64,000 nucleotides of DNA, from contig JBMDXQ010000042.1 of the NCBI GenBank assembly GCA_048594975.1, forward strand, positions 1 to 64,000. The letters are read 5' to 3'. Below, piece by piece: positions 60,795 through 64,000 of the stretch. The position numbers were made by a program, and so were the translations under genes. The notes under the pieces are model-generated. The model was not told where the DNA came from. It ran no database searches and saw only the letters and a program-made list of their open reading frames with translations. Within the stretch, counting starts at the first letter, position 1, and each line of letters opens with the position of its first letter. The DNA comes from JBMDXB01 sp048594975. Its GTDB lineage: Bacteria; Acidobacteriota; Vicinamibacteria; Vicinamibacterales; 2-12-FULL-66-21.

Positions 60795-61972
60795 CGATCC
60801 ACGTCCCCCATGACCACGTCGGTCGACCCGATGACGGCAATGACGTCGGCGATCAGGCCCCCGACGATCATCTTCGGCAGCGCCTGGCAGGCATAGAACG
60901 ACGGCGGCCGCAGCTTGATCCGGCTCGGGCGGTTCGTCCCGTCCGAGATGATGGTGAAGCCGTGCTCGCCGCGCGGGCCTTCGACCGGCACGTAGGCCTC
61001 GCCGGCCGGCACGGTGAAACCCTGTGAGTAGATCAGGAAGTGCTGGATGAGCGCTTCCATCTCCGTGTAGACCTTGTCCTTCGGCGGCGGGACGATGCGG
61101 TAATCCTGGATGTCGTAGAGGCCGCGCGGGCTGATGCGATCGAGAGCCTGCAGCGCGATCTTCGTGCTCTGGCGCATCTCCTCGATGCGCACCAGGTAGC
61201 GGTCGTAGACGTCGCCGCGCACCCCGACGTGCACCTCGAAGTCGTAGGTCTCGTACCCGAGATACGGAAAGGCGCGGCGGACGTCGTACGGCACGCCCGC
61301 CGCGCGCGCCATCGGGCCGACCAGGCCGTAGCCGATCGCGTCCTCGGCGCTGACCACGCCGACGCCGCGGGTGCGCTTCAGCCAGATGTGGTTCCTGGTC
61401 AGCAGGTTCTCGTACTCGTTCAGCTTCGCAGGGAAGCGCTCGAGGAAGGTGCGGACCGCCTCGTGGAAGCCGGGCGGCAGATCCTCGCGCAGCCCGCCAA
61501 TGCGGATGTAGCTGGGGAACATCCGGAAGCCGGCGAGCATCTCGTTGATGTTCAGCAGCTGCTCGCGCTCGCGGAAGCAGTACATCATCACCGAGACGGC
61601 GCCAATCTCGAGGCCGTGCGTGCCCAGCCACACCAGATGGCTGTTGATGCGCTGCAGCTCGGCGATGAGCAGCCGGATGTTCTGCACCCGTTCCGGGATC
61701 GCGATGTCCAGGAGCGTCTCCACCGAGAGGCAGAAGGCGATGCTGTTGGACTGCGCCGAGAGGTAGTCCATCCGCTCGACCAGCGGGATCACCTGCTGCC
61801 ACTTCTTCTGCTCGGCGGTCTTCTCGATCCCGGTGTGCAGGAACCCGATCGTCGTGTCGGCGCTGATGACCGTCTCGCCTTCCAGCTCCAGCACGATGCG
61901 CAGCACGCCGTGCGTGCTGGGGTGCTGCGGCCCCATGTTGACGGTCATCGTTTCCGTGCGAAGCTCGGGCAT
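60791..61972 (-). CDS. nuoD: NADH-quinone oxidoreductase subunit D
   Basis: A 393-residue 49-kDa-type subunit lining the quinone site. The N-terminal GPQHPSTHGVLR motif (near residue 13) and the C-terminal FLIYSQGFTVPAGEAYVPVE are typical. The ATG at 61972 gives MPELRTETMTVNMGPQHPST. The start is close to the repeat at 61986-62057. Confidence 0.96.
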   Translation of the reverse strand: MPELRTETMTVNMGPQHPSTHGVLRIVLELEGETVISADTTIGFLHTGIEKTAEQKKWQQVIPLVERMDYLSAQSNSIAFCLSVETLLDIAIPERVQNIRLLIAELQRINSHLVWLGTHGLEIGAVSVMMYCFREREQLLNINEMLAGFRMFPSYIRIGGLREDLPPGFHEAVRTFLERFPAKLNEYENLLTRNHIWLKRTRGVGVVSAEDAIGYGLVGPMARAAGVPYDVRRAFPYLGYETYDFEVHVGVRGDVYDRYLVRIEEMRQSTKIALQALDRISPRGLYDIQDYRIVPPPKDKVYTEMEALIQHFLIYSQGFTVPAGEAYVPVEGPRGEHGFTIISDGTNRPSRIKLRPPSFYACQALPKMIVGGLIADVIAVIGSTDVVMGDVDR

Positions 61973-61985
61973 GGCTTGCGTCGAT

Positions 61986-62057
61986 GTCACTGCTGAATGA
62001 CGAATGCCGAATGCCGAAGGACCCGAACCGTTCGGCACTCGTCATTCAGCATTCGGC
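61986..62057. repeat. Heptad fold-back repeat reaching into gmhA
   Basis: Left arm begins near 61986 (GAATGAC, GAATGCC units), right arm runs to 62057. Core sequences match inversely but the left arm has one extra TGCCGAA unit. The right arm overlaps the gmhA end: its last residues VPNAE and its stop are repeat sequence. Confidence 0.85.
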
Positions 62058-62647
62058 ACTGCCACTTCTCGTTCGACCAGTTCACAGATCACGTGGATCA
62101 CCGTCCGGTGCACCTCCTGCACCCGCGCGGTGAGCGTGCCGGGCACGTTGATGTGTATCTCCGCGGCGGCGCCTGCGGCGCCGCCGTCGCGCCCGGTCAG
62201 CGCCACGGTGCGCAGGCCGCGGGCGCGTGCCGCCTCCAGCGCGCCGACCACGTTCGCCGACGCGCCGCTCGTCGAGATCCCGAACGCCACGTCGCCCGGG
62301 CTCCCCAGCGCCTCGATCTGCCGGGCGAAGATCCGTGCGAAGCCGAGGTCGTTGCCCACACTCGTCAGGACGCTCGTGTCCGCCGACAGCGCCACCGCCG
62401 CGAGCGCGCGCCGCTCGCGCGCGAACCGGCAGACCAGCTCCGCCGCCATGTGCTGCGCGTCGGCGGCGCTGCCGCCGTTACCGAAGGTCAGCACCTTTCC
62501 GCCCGCCGCGTGCGCCCGCCGGATCGCCTCGGCGGCGTGCAGGATCGGCGCGTGGTCCATCTCCCGCACGCGCGCGTGCAGCGCAATCGCGGCGTCGAGG
62601 ATTTCGACGACCGCTGCGGCCCCGGGACGCGCGTGCTCCACGGCCAT
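62042..62647 (-). CDS. gmhA: Phosphoheptose isomerase
   Basis: A 201-residue SIS-domain enzyme that makes heptose-7-phosphate from sedoheptulose-7-phosphate for LPS cores. Seen: GNGGSAADAQHMAAELVCRF (about 56-75), STSGASANVV (about 125) and EVHRTVIHVICELVE near the end. It starts in a one-base overlap with the nuoC stop (TGATG), so it is embedded in the nuo operon between nuoC and nuoD, an unusual place. The C-terminal VPNAE and stop derive from a repeat. Confidence 0.93.
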   Translation of the reverse strand: MAVEHARPGAAAVVEILDAAIALHARVREMDHAPILHAAEAIRRAHAAGGKVLTFGNGGSAADAQHMAAELVCRFARERRALAAVALSADTSVLTSVGNDLGFARIFARQIEALGSPGDVAFGISTSGASANVVGALEAARARGLRTVALTGRDGGAAGAAAEIHINVPGTLTARVQEVHRTVIHVICELVEREVAVPNAE

Positions 62648-63198
62648 CAGGGCTTCGTCCGCTCGCGCGCCGCTTCAACGTTGGCCACGAACTCGTCGGC
62701 CGAGAGCTGCAGCGGCGCGTAGGTCTTCACCGGCGCCTTGATCTGTACGGGGTAGTCCTTGCGCAGCGGGAACCCGTCCCAGTCCTCCGGCATCAGGATC
62801 CGCCGCAGATCCGTGTGGTCGTCGAAGGTGATGCCGAACAGGTCGTAGGCCTCGCGCTCCGCCCAGCCGGCCGCGGGCCACACCGTCGAGACCGTCGGAA
62901 GCCGCGGGTCCTGGCCCGGGACGCGCACACGAACGCGCAGCCGCCGCGGCGCCGAGCCGAACCCGCTCACGCCAAGGCTGACAAGGAGGTAGGTCACCTC
63001 GAATCTCGGCTCGCGCGGGTAGTAGTCGATCGGGACGATGTCGGCGAGAAGGGCGAAGCGCAGCTCCGGCGTGTCGCGCAGCGCGCGGCAGACCTCGACG
63101 AGGCCCTCGCGCGTGACGTAGACCGTGGGCATGCCGTCGGGCGATTCGACCGGCTCGAAGCTCGCAACCGGCAAATGGGTGGTGAGGAGATCGAGCAT
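62647..63198 (-). CDS. nuoC: NADH-quinone oxidoreductase subunit C
   Basis: A 183-residue 30-kDa-type subunit of the peripheral arm. The signature AAGWAEREAYDLFGITFDDH and RILMPEDWDGFPLRKDYPVQ is clear. The ATG at 63198 gives MLDLLTTHLPVASFEP. nuoC and nuoD are separate genes here, not fused. gmhA follows with overlapping start. Confidence 0.96.
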   Translation of the reverse strand: MLDLLTTHLPVASFEPVESPDGMPTVYVTREGLVEVCRALRDTPELRFALLADIVPIDYYPREPRFEVTYLLVSLGVSGFGSAPRRLRVRVRVPGQDPRLPTVSTVWPAAGWAEREAYDLFGITFDDHTDLRRILMPEDWDGFPLRKDYPVQIKAPVKTYAPLQLSADEFVANVEAARERTKP

Positions 63199-63327
63199 GG
63201 CTTCAGGCGATCGGTCGTCTTCTCTCAGTGCGCGTGGGGCCCACCTTGTTCTCAGGCGCGGGGGCCACACCCCCGGCGGTGCCGCATCGCGCGTGCGCGG
63301 CGCCGCTGCGGCTGAAGGCTCTCACTC

Positions 63328-63792
63328 CTACGCGAAGGTCCGCTGCTTGTCGATTTTCTTCTGCAACTGCACGATGCCGTAGATCAGCGACTCGGGGCGC
63401 GGCGGGCACCCCGGCACGAACACGTCCACCGGCACCACCTGGTCGACGCCCTGGACGATCGCGTAGTTGTCGAACACGCCGCCGATCGAGGCGCACGCGC
63501 CCATCGAAATCACGTACTTCGGCTCCGGCATCTGGTCGTAGATGCGGCGCAGCACCGGCGCCATCTTCCGCGACAGACGCCCGGCGATGATCATCAGGTC
63601 CGACTGCCGCGGCGAGCCGCGGAACACCTCCGCGCCGAACCGGGCGATGTCGTAGCGGGACGCGCTCATCGCCATCATTTCGATCGCGCAGCAGGCGAGC
63701 CCGAACGTCACCGGCCAGATCGAGGACCGGCGCGCCCACTGCACCATCTTCTCGACCGTCGTGGTCAGGACGGGGATGTCGTGTTCGGCCAT
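63328..63792 (-). CDS. nuoB: NADH-quinone oxidoreductase subunit B
   Basis: A 154-residue subunit that binds cluster N2. Ligands lie in FGLACCAIEMMA (C34, C35), SMGACASIGG (C99) and PGCPPRPE (C129). Lies 7 nt after nuoA; separated from nuoC by about 130 nt with a small GGGGG/CCCCC hairpin near 63250. Confidence 0.97.
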   Translation of the reverse strand: MAEHDIPVLTTTVEKMVQWARRSSIWPVTFGLACCAIEMMAMSASRYDIARFGAEVFRGSPRQSDLMIIAGRLSRKMAPVLRRIYDQMPEPKYVISMGACASIGGVFDNYAIVQGVDQVVPVDVFVPGCPPRPESLIYGIVQLQKKIDKQRTFA

Positions 63793-63799
63793 GGCGAGG

Positions 63800-64000
63800 T
63801 CAGTCCTTCCGCGGCAGCAGGGCCGAACGCTGTGTGCCCCAGTCGAGCACGCCCTTGCGCCACACGTACAGGTAGCCGGCGAGCAGGATGGCGAAGAAGA
63901 CGACGATCTGCACGTAGCCCATCCAGCCGAGCCCGGGAGAGAACACGCCCCCCTCCACCCGGTCCCGGAGCGCCATCGCCCACGGGTAGACGAACGCCAC
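63800..64000 (-). CDS. nuoA: NADH-quinone oxidoreductase subunit A (5' end outside window)
   Basis: The C-terminal 66 residues of NuoA, including the last helix VQIVVFFAILLAGYLYVWRK and the tail ending ALLPRKD. The gene's start lies beyond 64000. Upstream of nuoB, so the operon begins at or beyond this gene. Confidence 0.93.
   Translation of the reverse strand: MAFVYPWAMALRDRVEGGVFSPGLGWMGYVQIVVFFAILLAGYLYVWRKGVLDWGTQRSALLPRKD

Overview
This is a GC-rich bacterial chromosome segment packed with housekeeping genes, mostly on the minus strand. Gene content and style suggest an Acidobacteriota member, perhaps of the Vicinamibacteria: a huge Oar-like TonB-dependent receptor, a BNR/sortilin-like exported protein, DUF1080 and DUF1028 proteins, LPS-heptose genes and an ADP-heptose pathway. 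The phylum is an inference; no rRNA is present to confirm it.

Layout. 1-10290 (minus): the classical translation/transcription block tRNA-Thr(TGT), tRNA-Tyr, tRNA-Gly, tRNA-Thr(GGT), tuf, rpmG, tRNA-Trp, secE, nusG, rplK, rplA, rplJ, rplL and the start of rpoB (cut by the window edge). 10390-28734 (minus): rlmB, gltX, ispDF, plsC, a PIN-TRAM protein, an exported DUF1028 protein, radA, alr, dnaB, rplI-rpsR-rpsF, pth, rplY, prs, tRNA-Gln, ispE, a LolB-like lipoprotein and a TPR protein. 28827-32293 (plus): Trm112-like protein, a heptosyltransferase-family enzyme, an O-antigen ligase-like protein and a heptose-7-phosphate kinase, i.e. LPS assembly. 32443-39914: a GT39-type membrane glycosyltransferase, purH, a cold-shock gene with an elaborate leader, two unknown proteins, selA and a DUF1835 protein. 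39929-51342: an accessory stretch with the TonB receptor, the BNR protein, a decayed serine hydrolase (at least three frameshifts and a stop), an unknown exported protein and a DUF1080 protein. 51442-64000 (minus): a complex I (nuo) operon, order A-B-C-(gmhA)-D-E-F-H-J-K-L-M-N, lacking nuoG and nuoI here and carrying phosphoheptose isomerase gmhA between nuoC and nuoD.

The most unusual feature is not a gene. At least twenty spacers carry short degenerate words repeated with a 7-nt period, usually as two facing arms that would fold into long hairpins. Words come in a few families (AATGCCG, AGTCAGA/GACTCTG, GGATCCC, CGGCGCT, GGAAGATG-like, GGTAAGG-like) that recur at different loci. At several loci the two arms are near-perfect inverted copies differing by exactly one 7-nt unit. 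The arms run into gene ends and encode the C-terminal residues and stop codons of several proteins (NuoM, GmhA, SelA, a DUF1835 protein, a lipoprotein). This looks like an active, locus-diversifying fold-back repeat system, reminiscent of cyanobacterial heptanucleotide STRRs.

Other points: RpoB carries an 8-cysteine insertion near its N-terminus; EF-Tu has a non-canonical switch I; cspA has a consensus promoter followed by a leader terminator; a selA leader hairpin buries the ribosome-binding site; and the DUF1028 protein is built so that signal peptidase would expose its predicted N-terminal nucleophile.
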